DNA of 64,000 nucleotides from Flavobacterium sp. GTDB taxonomy: Bacteria > Bacteroidota > Bacteroidia > Flavobacteriales > Flavobacteriaceae. Both the position numbers and the translations under genes were made by a program. Below, one piece after another: positions 36,543 to 45,585 of this stretch. Each line of letters starts with the position of its first letter. The stretch's first letter is position 1. Where the stretch lies: the NCBI RefSeq assembly GCF_027484705.1, contig NZ_JAIXSL010000015.1, positions 62,001 through 126,000 on the forward strand. The letters are read 5' to 3'. The notes beneath the pieces were generated by a model, which was not told where the DNA came from, made no database searches, and worked only from the letters and a program-made list of their open reading frames with translations.

Positions 36543-38915
36543 ATGCAGGAAAACAATTCATATATCAACTCCAATCAGGAAGATTCTTTCGATTTTCGTG
36601 ACATGGTCGAATCGTATATCGTACAATGGAAATGGTTTGTTTTCGGAGTATTTGTTTGTTTCGTTTTCGCAACGCTTTATTTAAGATATGTCATTCCGAT
36701 CTACAGTGCTACCGCTACGATCCTCGTAAAAGATGAGAAAAAAGGCGGTTTGCAGTCAGAATTGGCCGCTTTTTCTGATTTGGGAATTTCTACGGGAGTC
36801 AAGAGCAATGTCGATAATGAGATCGAAGTCATCAAATCGCGCAGAATCGTCAGAAAAGCGATTGAGAAACTGGGTTTCAATGTCACGTATGTTACCGAAG
36901 GACGCGTAAAGGCTTTCGAACAATACAGCGACAAACCTATTGAATGTTCGTTTTATAACCCGTCGGACAAATTCTATACTTCCTCAAAAACTTATACCAT
37001 CAATGCTGTTGATAAAACCCATTTCGAGTTGTTATCCGGGCAAAGCATTATGGGTAAATTCAGTTACGGCGCCATTATCGATTTGAATGATGCTAAGCTT
37101 GTGGTGAATAAAACCCTGGTCGGCGTCAACAATACCGAAGGTTTTTCGGTTAATGTGAATGTCAATAGCGTAGACAATGTTGCCGAAAGTTATCGCGGAA
37201 GGCTTGATGTTTCTGCTTTAAACAAGAATTCAAGTGTTGTTGCTTTGACGCTTAATGATCCGATCAGAGACAAAGCCGTTGATTTCCTGAACATGTTGAT
37301 TGAGGTTTACAACGAAGATGCGATTGCCGATAAAAAATTCATCTCAGAAAATACTCTAGACTTTATCCAGAACCGTTTGAAAATCATTTCTACGGAACTC
37401 GGTGATGTAGAAAAAGATGTCGAAGGATTCAAGAAAACCAACAAAATTACCGATATCGCTTCGCAAGCGAACATGTATTTGAGCACTTCGGTTGATTTTG
37501 AAAAAGAACTCATCGATACTGAAACTCAAATCAAGGTCGTTGATGTTATGATCGATTACATCAAAACCAAAGGCAAATGGGATTTGGTGCCCAACAACAT
37601 CCTGCTGACCGCAGATTCTAAAATCACTACGGATTTCATCTCTCAATACAACGAACTCGTCATCCAGAGAAACAGGATTTCTAAAGAGGGAATGCCAAAA
37701 AATACATACCTGATCAACCTTGAGCAAAAAATTGAAGAGATCAGCAACAACATCATCTCGAACTTGGAGCGTACCAAAACCTCACTCAAGATCAACAAAG
37801 AGATTAAGGAAAAACAAAACCGCATGATCAAAGGCAAGATTTCTGAAATTCCAACACAGGAATTGGAAAGTCGCGTCTTAGACCGTCAACAAAAAATCAA
37901 GGAATCTCTTTATTTGTATTTGTTGCAGAAAAGGGAAGAAACCGCTATTTCACTGGCCGTAACGGCGCCGATTTCTAAATTGGTTGACGCTGCTTTTTCT
38001 TCGCCTTCACCGGTTTCCCCAAAAAGAAACATCATTTACTTCATCGCGTTTGCATTGGGTATTTTGATTCCGTTCTCGGTGATTTATGTGAAGAGTTTGT
38101 TCGACAACAAAATCAACAGCCGACAAGATCTCGATGGTAAAATATCCGCTCCATTCCTTGGCGATATTCCGAAATCAGAAAGCCAGGACGAGATTATCAA
38201 CACCAACAGCAAATCGAGTTCCGCCGAAGCGATACGGATTATCCGTACCAATATTGAGTTCATGCTCAATAAAATTTCGGAAAATAAGTCCAAAACGATA
38301 TTCATCACTTCGACCATTCCTAAAGAAGGAAAAACTTTTGTGGCGATCAATTTAGCGAGTACGATTGCGCTTTCGGGCAAAAAAGTATTGCTGATCGGAT
38401 TGGATATCCGAAACCCGAAAATTGACCGTTACGTGAAGTTGCCTTCGAAAGGTTTGACGAATTATCTGTCTAAAAACAATGAAGACATCCACGATTATAT
38501 CGTCAAACTTGATGATTTCGAGAACTTCTATGTTTTGCCTTCGGGAATCGTTCCTCCAAATCCTGTTGATTTGTTGATGAACAATAGAATCGACCAAATG
38601 TTTGACCAGCTTAAAAACGAATACGACTACATTATCGTAGACACTGCGCCAGTGAATCTGGTGACTGATACTTTATTGGTGGCCAAAAATGCTGATATCT
38701 TTATTTATGTGATCCGTGCGAATTTCCTAGACAAACGCATGATCAAGCTTATCGAGAACATCTACCGCGAAAAGAAATTGCCGAACATGGCGATTTTATT
38801 GAATGATACCAAATGGAGAAAAACTTACGGCTACGGCTACGGGTATGGCTACGGGTATAGTTATATCCAGAATGAAGAAAAAACACCTTGGTATCTGAAT
38901 TGGTTTAAAAAGTAA
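36543..38915 (+). CDS. wzc: Polysaccharide co-polymerase with tyrosine autokinase domain (Wzc-like)
   Basis: The 790-residue protein has a Wzz domain between a first membrane helix (about residues 31-52) and a second (about 497-520), with coiled coil between. The cytoplasmic BY-kinase domain has Walker A at STIPKEGKTFVA (K597) and a second motif LIGLDIRNPKID. The C-terminus carries a Tyr cluster for autophosphorylation. It controls chain length and export together with Wza. Its stop abuts the stop of the convergent phosphatase gene with no base between them. Confidence 0.94.
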   Translation: MQENNSYINSNQEDSFDFRDMVESYIVQWKWFVFGVFVCFVFATLYLRYVIPIYSATATILVKDEKKGGLQSELAAFSDLGISTGVKSNVDNEIEVIKSRRIVRKAIEKLGFNVTYVTEGRVKAFEQYSDKPIECSFYNPSDKFYTSSKTYTINAVDKTHFELLSGQSIMGKFSYGAIIDLNDAKLVVNKTLVGVNNTEGFSVNVNVNSVDNVAESYRGRLDVSALNKNSSVVALTLNDPIRDKAVDFLNMLIEVYNEDAIADKKFISENTLDFIQNRLKIISTELGDVEKDVEGFKKTNKITDIASQANMYLSTSVDFEKELIDTETQIKVVDVMIDYIKTKGKWDLVPNNILLTADSKITTDFISQYNELVIQRNRISKEGMPKNTYLINLEQKIEEISNNIISNLERTKTSLKINKEIKEKQNRMIKGKISEIPTQELESRVLDRQQKIKESLYLYLLQKREETAISLAVTAPISKLVDAAFSSPSPVSPKRNIIYFIAFALGILIPFSVIYVKSLFDNKINSRQDLDGKISAPFLGDIPKSESQDEIINTNSKSSSAEAIRIIRTNIEFMLNKISENKSKTIFITSTIPKEGKTFVAINLASTIALSGKKVLLIGLDIRNPKIDRYVKLPSKGLTNYLSKNNEDIHDYIVKLDDFENFYVLPSGIVPPNPVDLLMNNRIDQMFDQLKNEYDYIIVDTAPVNLVTDTLLVAKNADIFIYVIRANFLDKRMIKLIENIYREKKLPNMAILLNDTKWRKTYGYGYGYGYGYSYIQNEEKTPWYLNWFKK
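38826..38864 (+). repeat. Tyr-Gly tandem codon repeat at the Wzc C-terminus
   Basis: Seven Tyr codons alternate with Gly (one Ser) as YGYGYGYGYGYSY, residues 762-774 of 790. Tyr clusters at the end of BY-kinases are the autophosphorylation sites. The DNA is an imperfect 6-bp repeat (TACGGC/TACGGG), which could gain or lose units by slippage. Confidence 0.85.
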
Positions 38916-39650
38916 TTACCATCTGAAGAACTGGTTGTTTTCAATGGCTTTTTTTAAAGGCGCCGGATCTTTAAGTAGTATCTTGTTCGAAAATGCTTTG
39001 ATGTGGTTCCCATGATGCACATCCGAACCGACGTAATCAATCATCCCTTTTTGGAGCAAGTTTTCGGCTGCTTTAGCCACTTCAACACCATAATAGCCTA
39101 CGGTCGACAGCATATTGAGCTGAAATAGGCAACCGGCATTTTTAAGTTTTTCATAGTCACGAAACTGTTGGTGGTAATAAAGATACCGCTCCGGATGCGC
39201 CAAAACAGGGCGATAACCCGCAATCTGCAAATCAAAAAGGATGTTATACAATTGGATTGGCGGATTCAGGTACGAGAGCTCCACCAGAACATAATTGTCT
39301 TTGAGCGTTAGTAAAGACCCGGTTTCAAAAAGGGTTACGAAATTGGGGTCAATCAGATATTCAGCACCATATCGAAGTGAAAGTTGCCGCTCTTTTTTTA
39401 AAACAGTTAAAGCTGATTGATAGGCAGATTCAATAATCTCAGGGGTATTGTCCCAAACACTTTTCATAATATGCGGCGTGGTGATGCACTGTTCAAAGCC
39501 TAAATCCTGAAGTTCTTGGGTCAAAAATAAAGTATCCTCAATAGCGGAAGCACCATCATCAATTCCGGGCAACAGATGGCTGTGGATATCCACATAACCC
39601 GAAGGAATCAGGTCTTTCAAAAACACTTTTTTCTTTAAAAAATGGAACAT
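38916..39650 (-). CDS. PHP-type protein tyrosine phosphatase (CpsB/YwqE-like)
   Basis: The 244-residue protein is the only minus-strand gene. It shows the PHP metal motifs YVDIHSHLLPGIDDGA, TTPHI, RYGAEYLID, PVLAHPERY and DYVGSDVHHGNH. CpsB/YwqE enzymes remove phosphate from the tyrosines of the Wzc-type kinase. Its gene ends base to base against wzc, so kinase and phosphatase converge tail to tail. Its start region faces the Wzm promoter across a 209-bp gap. No perfect TAnnTTTG element is visible upstream on its strand. Confidence 0.93.
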   Translation of the reverse strand: MFHFLKKKVFLKDLIPSGYVDIHSHLLPGIDDGASAIEDTLFLTQELQDLGFEQCITTPHIMKSVWDNTPEIIESAYQSALTVLKKERQLSLRYGAEYLIDPNFVTLFETGSLLTLKDNYVLVELSYLNPPIQLYNILFDLQIAGYRPVLAHPERYLYYHQQFRDYEKLKNAGCLFQLNMLSTVGYYGVEVAKAAENLLQKGMIDYVGSDVHHGNHIKAFSNKILLKDPAPLKKAIENNQFFRW

Positions 39651-39771
39651 CTCTGGGTTTCTTTAGTCAAGATACGAATGTACATAATTTGTTTTTCTTT
39701 CTTCCATTTCTCATTCTGATTTAATAATAAAACAAACCTCAAAAACAGTAAGAATCGAGACGTTAAATTAG

Positions 39772-39779
39772 TATATTTG
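39772..39779 (+). promoter_or_regulatory. Candidate promoter of the ABC exporter genes
   Basis: TATATTTG is a perfect -7 element, 81 bp before the ATG at 39860; no TTG is found at the -33 position. GTTAAAT lies 3 bp upstream of it, as also at the wza promoter (2 bp). TATTTGC (39774-39780) forms a 7-bp inverted repeat with GCAAATA (39796-39802), which may be an operator. The predicted leader is about 75 bases. Confidence 0.55.
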
Positions 39780-39859
39780 CGCGCTTGTTTCTCCAGCAAA
39801 TAAGATATTATTGTTCAGTTGTTAAAACTGTAGCTCATTTTTTAATAGTAAACCAAAAC

Positions 39860-40717
39860 ATGACCGGAAAAATTCAATCAGAAGATTGGAGTCTTATCAT
39901 TAAAGGCCATACCTCGCTTTTTGATGTAAAATTTAAGGATTTGTGGAATTACCGCGACCTTTTGTTTTTGTTCGTCAAACGCGATTTCATCAGCTTTTAC
40001 AAGCAAACGGTTTTAGGGCCACTTTGGTTTTTCATCCAGCCACTTTTTACGACTTTGGTGTTCACTTTCGTGTTTGGAAATCTCGCTAAAATCAGCACTG
40101 ATGGCCTGCCACAACAATTGTTCTATTTGTCCGGAATCACCGCATGGAATTATTTCTCCGATTGCTTATCCAAAACCAGCACGGTTTTCAGGGACAACGC
40201 CGCGATATTCGGGAAAGTTTATTTTCCTAGATTGATTATGCCTTTGAGTATTGTGGTGAGTAACTTAGTTCGTTTTGTAGTCCAGTTACTTTTGTTGGTG
40301 ATTATGATGGCTTACTTTGCGGTTCAGGGTGCCAATTTTCATATGACTTATGCAATCCTTTTTTTTCCTTTTCTCGTAATTCTAATGGCACTATTAGGAT
40401 TAGGCATGGGATTAATTATTACAGCTATGACCACAAAATATAGAGACTTGAGTTTTCTAGTAACTTTCGGTGTGCAGCTTTTGATGTACGGAACGACGGT
40501 CATCTACCCGTTGAGTTCCGCGCCCGCAAAATACAAAGCCATCATCGAACTTAATCCCATGACCGGAATCATCGAGGCGTTCCGCTATGCTTTTTTAGGC
40601 AAAGGCGAGTTCACCTTGTGGAGCATCAGTTATTCTGTCATCGTCACCATCATTGTGCTGTTTTTAGGAATCATTATTTTCAATAAAACAGAGAAAAATT
40701 TCGTAGATACCATCTAA
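39860..40717 (+). CDS. wzm: ABC polysaccharide exporter permease (Wzm-like)
   Basis: I choose ATG 39860 (MTGKIQSEDWSL); the earlier in-frame ATG at 39785 lies about at the predicted transcription start. The 285-residue protein has an amphipathic N-terminal part and six membrane segments with the ABC-2 signature (KQTVLGPLWFFIQPLFTT, and NPMTGIIEAFRYAFLG). It exports an undecaprenyl-linked glycan across the inner membrane with the ATPase encoded 1 bp downstream. The length is normal for Wzm. Confidence 0.92.
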   Translation: MTGKIQSEDWSLIIKGHTSLFDVKFKDLWNYRDLLFLFVKRDFISFYKQTVLGPLWFFIQPLFTTLVFTFVFGNLAKISTDGLPQQLFYLSGITAWNYFSDCLSKTSTVFRDNAAIFGKVYFPRLIMPLSIVVSNLVRFVVQLLLLVIMMAYFAVQGANFHMTYAILFFPFLVILMALLGLGMGLIITAMTTKYRDLSFLVTFGVQLLMYGTTVIYPLSSAPAKYKAIIELNPMTGIIEAFRYAFLGKGEFTLWSISYSVIVTIIVLFLGIIIFNKTEKNFVDTI

Positions 40718-41979
40718 TGTCAGAAATAGTTATAAAAGTCGAAAACTTATCCAAAGCCTACCAGATCGGACAGATCGGGACGGGAACAATCTCGCGTGAC
40801 CTGGAGCGTTTCTGGACCACCAAAGTTATGGGCAAGGAAGATCCGTTTCTGAAAATTGGCGAAACCAACGACCGCAGCACTAAAGGCGGAAGCGATATCG
40901 TCTGGTCGTTAAAAGACATCAATCTTGACATCAATCAAGGTGATGCCGTCGGAATCATTGGTAAAAACGGTGCGGGAAAAAGTACGTTGCTCAAATTATT
41001 ATCACGTGTCACGAGTCCTACCACCGGTGAAATTAAGGTGAAAGGAAGAATAGCGAGTTTGCTCGAAGTCGGAACGGGTTTCCATCCGGAATTGTCCGGA
41101 CGCGAAAACATCTACCTCAATGGCGCTATTTTGGGCATGCGAAAAAACGAAATCACGCGAAAACTCGATGAAATCATTGACTTTTCAGGCGTTGAAAGAT
41201 ATGTCGATACGCCCGTAAAAAGATACAGCAGCGGAATGTATGTGCGTCTGGCGTTTGCCGTAGCTGCGCATCTCGAAAGTGAAATACTGATCGTTGATGA
41301 AGTTTTAGCTGTTGGTGACGCCGAATTTCAAAAGAAATGTTTGGGTAAAATGGGCGACATCAGCAAAGGGGAAGGCAGAACGGTATTGTTCGTAAGCCAC
41401 AACATGTTGGCCGTGAAATCGCTTTGCAATACTGGTATCGCACTCCGAAACGGCTGCATACAAACCACTGGTAAAATTGAAAGTGTCATCGATTCGTATT
41501 TGTCGAATACGGCTGTCATTGCGCAGTCTTTTGTCAGCATTGAAAGGGAAACAGAAGGTTTTACGCTGCATTCGATCAACGTTTCGAACAACGGCATTGA
41601 AGGAAGTTTCAATATTGAAAATGATCTTGTCATCGATGTTACGGTTTCGAGCGAAAAGGATTTTCAGGGCATCAATGTCAATCTGTTCTTCAACACGCTT
41701 GAAGGCACGCTGATTTTTGCGACTTGTTCCGATTCCATCTTTTTCAAAAAAGGTCAGGCCACGTATCAATGTACGATTCCGGCTTATACCTTAAACGACA
41801 ATATATACAGCATCGATTTAATGGTCGTCAAACACGGCGCTAAAATCCTGCACCACATCAAGGAAGTCATTTCCGTGGAAGGCATTGAAGTCAAACGCGA
41901 TGGCGCCTGGCTCGAAAAATTCCCCGGATTAATAAGACCTCAGACTTTTGAATGGAAAAAAATAGACCAGCATGAATAG
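40717..41979 (+). CDS. wzt: ABC polysaccharide exporter ATPase with C-terminal extension (Wzt-like)
   Basis: The 420-residue protein has Walker A GKNGAGKST at residues 82-90, signature SSGM at 171-174, Walker B EILIVDEVL at 189-197 and the switch H228. From about residue 260 a 150-residue beta-rich extension follows (Wzt C-domain type). Such extensions bind the modified end of the glycan before export. FkbM and other methyltransferases lie right downstream, so a methyl cap is possible. It overlaps wzm by 1 bp and the next gene by 8 bp. Confidence 0.93.
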   Translation: MSEIVIKVENLSKAYQIGQIGTGTISRDLERFWTTKVMGKEDPFLKIGETNDRSTKGGSDIVWSLKDINLDINQGDAVGIIGKNGAGKSTLLKLLSRVTSPTTGEIKVKGRIASLLEVGTGFHPELSGRENIYLNGAILGMRKNEITRKLDEIIDFSGVERYVDTPVKRYSSGMYVRLAFAVAAHLESEILIVDEVLAVGDAEFQKKCLGKMGDISKGEGRTVLFVSHNMLAVKSLCNTGIALRNGCIQTTGKIESVIDSYLSNTAVIAQSFVSIERETEGFTLHSINVSNNGIEGSFNIENDLVIDVTVSSEKDFQGINVNLFFNTLEGTLIFATCSDSIFFKKGQATYQCTIPAYTLNDNIYSIDLMVVKHGAKILHHIKEVISVEGIEVKRDGAWLEKFPGLIRPQTFEWKKIDQHE

Positions 41980-43087
41980 TTTCAGAATCGCACTCAAAGC
42001 CAAAATAAAACAGTCGCAGCACAACCATTTCGGGATTCAGAATTATGATGAATACCGTTTTGGAAGCTATAAAAACGAACAAGCCTCTGCGTTGAAAAAA
42101 CTCGTGCAGATTGGTAAGCGCAATGCCAAAAGGGTTGTCGGTTATGAGAACAAAATCGATGTGGATACTATTCCGTGGCTCAAAGATTATTTCGACGGCA
42201 TGGAAAGGCTCTATAAAGTATTGAACCAGCAAGGGAAAAGTCTAATCGTCGAACTCATCGCCTACCAAATTCTCGGCTATAAAAAAGTAAAACTCGCCAG
42301 AAACAACAAAGCGTATCAAGACGCCGTGAAACTTGGGAAGTCGTTGGCAGATCCGAACGATACTTACGATCCGCATTTCATGCATTTCATCTTGCAGAAA
42401 TTCAACCTCAAACCGATTGGTTACGACGTGCAGCTTTATTTCGGTTCGCTTGGCGTTACGATTGATTTTATCATCGAGCAATACGCTTATAAATTAGACG
42501 GCAAACCAGTGGTTCAGGTCGAAGCCGGTGATTTTGTGATTGATGCCGGCGCTTGTTGGGGCGACACCGCCTTATATTTTGCGCACAAAGCCGGACCTTC
42601 GGGCAAAGTGTTTTCTTTTGAATTCATTCCCGACAACATCAAACTGTTCCACCACAACAGGTCCTTGAATCCGAATCTCGAAAATCAGATCGAACTCGTG
42701 CCGCATCCGGTTTCGGACCATTCCGATGATACGATTTATTACAAAGACAATGGCCCCGGAAGTAAAATCGAAACGTTCGCTTTTGATGGCCACACAGGTT
42801 CTACGACGACGCTGACGATTGATGATTTTGTCAAAAGAAACAACATCGCCAAAGTCGATTTTGTAAAAATGGATATTGAAGGCGTCGAAAGTGCAGCTTT
42901 GCGCGGCGCTGTCGAAACCATCAAAAAGTTCAGGCCTAAATTAGCGATTGCGATTTACCACAGCATGGAAGATTTCACGGCCATTCCCGCCTGGATTTTA
43001 GACCTGGATTTAGATTACGAAATTTTTCTAGACCACTTTACCATTCACGCCGAAGAAACCATCTGTTTTGCAAAGCCCAGAAACTAA
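41972..43087 (+). CDS. FkbM-family methyltransferase
   Basis: The 371-residue protein has about 160 residues of unclear N-terminal sequence, then a class I methyltransferase domain of the FkbM type: AGDFVIDAGACWGDTALYF (SAM motif I), FSFEFIPDN, and VDFVKMDIEGVESAALRGA. FkbM enzymes make O-methyl groups, including on sugars. It overlaps wzt by 8 bp. A role in capping the chain recognised by Wzt is attractive but unproven. Confidence 0.88.
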   Translation: MNSFRIALKAKIKQSQHNHFGIQNYDEYRFGSYKNEQASALKKLVQIGKRNAKRVVGYENKIDVDTIPWLKDYFDGMERLYKVLNQQGKSLIVELIAYQILGYKKVKLARNNKAYQDAVKLGKSLADPNDTYDPHFMHFILQKFNLKPIGYDVQLYFGSLGVTIDFIIEQYAYKLDGKPVVQVEAGDFVIDAGACWGDTALYFAHKAGPSGKVFSFEFIPDNIKLFHHNRSLNPNLENQIELVPHPVSDHSDDTIYYKDNGPGSKIETFAFDGHTGSTTTLTIDDFVKRNNIAKVDFVKMDIEGVESAALRGAVETIKKFRPKLAIAIYHSMEDFTAIPAWILDLDLDYEIFLDHFTIHAEETICFAKPRN

Positions 43088-43088
43088 T

Positions 43089-44162
43089 ATGATCAAAGTT
43101 ACCCAAGCCTTTTTACCGGATCAATCGGAATATCAGGCGATTTTAAAATCGTCGTGGGACCAGCATTGGATTACCAATCGCGGGCCTTTGGTTCTGGAAC
43201 TTGAGGAAAAATTGCGTTCTTATCTCGGTGCCAATCAGATCATCTTGACCACGAATGGCACTTTGCCGCTGCAGATTGCTTTAAAAGTTCTTGGAAATCA
43301 AGGCGAAATTATCACGACGCCTTTTTCTTATATTGCGACGACTTCTTCCATTTTATGGGAACATTGCAAACCGGTTTTTGTTGACATCAATCCCGATTAC
43401 CTCACGATTGATGAAACCAAAATCGAGGCCGCCATTACCGATAAAACCACCGCGATTCTCGTCACGCACGTTTTCGGAAATCCGTGTGATGTCGAGGCGA
43501 TTCAGGCGATTGCGAACAAACACAACTTAAAAGTCATATACGACGCCGCGCATTGTTTTGGGGTGACCTATAAAAATGAATCGATTTTCAATTTTGGCGA
43601 TGTGAGTACTTGCAGCTTCCACGCGACGAAATTGTTCCATACCGGAGAAGGTGGTGCGTTATTTTTTACCGACAAAGCCTTATACGAACCTTTGTTCTAC
43701 AGCCACAACTTCGGGCACAATGGGCCTCATGATTTTTCGGGTGTCGGGCTCAATGCGAAGATGTCCGAACTTCAGGGTGCGATGGGCTTGGCGGTTTTGC
43801 CGTACATGCCGCAGATTCTGGAGCAGCGTAAAAACATTGTAGATTACTACAACAACCACATCGATTTTCCGAAAGTGAGAACGTTCACGATTCGCGAAAA
43901 CACACAGTGGAATTACAGCTATTATCCGATCATTTTCGAGTCTGAACAAGATTTATTGCGTGCTGAGGCGGCCTTAAACAAACACCAGATTTTCCCAAGA
44001 CGGTACTTTTATCCGTCGTTGAATACGATTCCGTTTGCTTCCCATCAATCGATGCCAGTCTCAGAAGCCGTTGCGGTTTCGGTGCTTTGTCTGCCTTTGT
44101 ATGCCGGACTGACAGCCGATGAAACCAGGCGCATCGTGACAATCTTAAACGCCGCACTCTGA
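43089..44162 (+). CDS. DegT/DnrJ/EryC1-family sugar aminotransferase
   Basis: ATG 43089 is chosen because the frame from 43068 starts inside the previous gene. The 357-residue PLP enzyme shows LTTNGTLPLQIAL, VIYDAAHCFGV and the Schiff-base K181 in SFHATKLFHTGEGGALFF. This pattern resembles VioA/QdtB-type transaminases of dTDP-ketosugars more than PglE. No dTDP-glucose pathway genes are in the window, so the substrate may be made elsewhere. It overlaps the WbqC gene by 1 bp. Confidence 0.9.
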   Translation: MIKVTQAFLPDQSEYQAILKSSWDQHWITNRGPLVLELEEKLRSYLGANQIILTTNGTLPLQIALKVLGNQGEIITTPFSYIATTSSILWEHCKPVFVDINPDYLTIDETKIEAAITDKTTAILVTHVFGNPCDVEAIQAIANKHNLKVIYDAAHCFGVTYKNESIFNFGDVSTCSFHATKLFHTGEGGALFFTDKALYEPLFYSHNFGHNGPHDFSGVGLNAKMSELQGAMGLAVLPYMPQILEQRKNIVDYYNNHIDFPKVRTFTIRENTQWNYSYYPIIFESEQDLLRAEAALNKHQIFPRRYFYPSLNTIPFASHQSMPVSEAVAVSVLCLPLYAGLTADETRRIVTILNAAL

Positions 44163-44863
44163 TGAAAGTGGGCATCATGCAACCGTATTGGTTTCCTTAT
44201 ATCGGTTATTTTCAACTCATCAATGCTGTCGATGTTTTCGTGGTTTATGACAATATAGAATACACCAAAAAAGGCTGGATCAACCGCAACCGGATTTTAC
44301 TCCATAGCGAAGCGGCTCCCGTAACCGTGCCTTTGAAAAAAGATTCTGATTTTCTGCATGTAGACCAAAGATTTTTGTCTGAAAATTATGCGAAAGACAA
44401 AGTCAAATTGCTGTCTAAAATTAAAGAAGCGTATAAAAAAGCGCCGCAATTTTCAACGGTTTTTCCATTGATTGAATCGATTTTGAACCAGAATGAAACC
44501 AACTTATTCCGATTGATTCACCATTCAATACAAGCCGTTTGCGATTATTTGGAGATTAAAACCAAGATTGTAATTTCTTCCACAATCGATATCGACCACA
44601 ATTTAAAATCTCAAGATAAAGTCATCGCGATTGCCAAAATCCTTGAGGCCACGCAATACATCAACGCAATTGGAGGCCTCCAACTTTACGATAAAGCGAC
44701 TTTTGAAGCGAATGATTTACAACTTCATTTCATCAAATCGAACCCCATCGAATACCCACAATTTGACAATGATTTCATACCTTGGCTGTCTGTTATTGAT
44801 GTCATGATGTTTAATTCCAAACAGGAAATCCGTGGTTTTCTAACGGATGTTACTTTGCTATAA
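44162..44863 (+). CDS. WbqC-family protein
   Basis: The 233-residue protein has the family opening KVGIMQPYWFPYIGYFQLI, then VFVVYDNIEYTKKGWINRNR and the ending WLSVIDVMMFN. WbqC-like proteins recur in O-antigen and capsule loci, often near aminotransferases, and their biochemical role is not established as far as I know; acyl transfer to a sugar amine has been considered. It follows a DegT aminotransferase with a 1-bp overlap, which fits action on the new amine. Confidence 0.9.
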   Translation: MKVGIMQPYWFPYIGYFQLINAVDVFVVYDNIEYTKKGWINRNRILLHSEAAPVTVPLKKDSDFLHVDQRFLSENYAKDKVKLLSKIKEAYKKAPQFSTVFPLIESILNQNETNLFRLIHHSIQAVCDYLEIKTKIVISSTIDIDHNLKSQDKVIAIAKILEATQYINAIGGLQLYDKATFEANDLQLHFIKSNPIEYPQFDNDFIPWLSVIDVMMFNSKQEIRGFLTDVTLL

Positions 44864-44865
44864 CT

Positions 44866-45585
44866 ATGAAAAATGCTTTAGACCAACATGTACGGGCTTA
44901 TGAAGGCGAACTTCAATACGATTTCGACAATGAAATCCTGTTGAATTGGTATCCGAAACGAATCTTAAAACATACCCAGAACTGTAAATCCTTATTGGAA
45001 TTAGGCTTGGGACACGGTTACACGACTACGATTTTTTCAAAACAATTTACCAAGCATGTCGTGCTCGACGGCTCGAATGCGATCATTCAGAACTTCCGCT
45101 CGAAATATCCAGATTGTAAAGCGGAAATCGTCGAAACCTATTTTGAAAAATTCGAATCCGAAGAGAAATTTGACCTGATTGTCATGGGTTTCATTCTGGA
45201 ACACGTCGACAATCCGGTGGAGATATTGAAACATTTCAAACAATTCCTCGCACCTAAAGGACGCATGTTCATCGCAGTTCCGAACGCTGAAGTCTTGAAC
45301 AGAAGATTAGGCCATGCCGCAGGTTTGCTGAACGACATGCAGGAACTTTCAGAAAACGACCATATTCTTGGGCACCAACGTTATTATACCGTTGAAACAT
45401 TGACGGAAGATGTGATTGCAGCGGGTTATGAAGTGGCGATGGTGGAAGGTATTTATTTGAAACCATTGGCGACTTCTCAGATGATTTCACTAAACTTTGA
45501 CAAGAAAGTCATCGATGCTTTTTGTGAAGTCGGTATCGCTTATCCAGAATTGTGTTGTGGCATTTTAGCTGAAATCAAAGCATAG
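44866..45585 (+). CDS. Class I SAM-dependent methyltransferase
   Basis: The 239-residue protein has SAM motif I SLLELGLGHGYTTT, a DLIVMGFILEHVDNP strand for motif IV, and GRMFIAVPNAEVLNRR as the post-motif region typical of UbiE/Methyltransf_11-like enzymes. The C-terminal third (GHQRYYTVETLTEDVIAAG) resembles the protein at 50001, so the two look like paralogues flanking this cassette. The substrate is probably a sugar or a modified group. It lies 2 bp after wbqC. Confidence 0.82.
   Translation: MKNALDQHVRAYEGELQYDFDNEILLNWYPKRILKHTQNCKSLLELGLGHGYTTTIFSKQFTKHVVLDGSNAIIQNFRSKYPDCKAEIVETYFEKFESEEKFDLIVMGFILEHVDNPVEILKHFKQFLAPKGRMFIAVPNAEVLNRRLGHAAGLLNDMQELSENDHILGHQRYYTVETLTEDVIAAGYEVAMVEGIYLKPLATSQMISLNFDKKVIDAFCEVGIAYPELCCGILAEIKA

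Noticed and set aside
39667..39674. Possible minus-strand promoter TATCTTGA for the phosphatase gene
   Set aside because: Two mismatches to TAnnTTTG and no -33 element; too weak.
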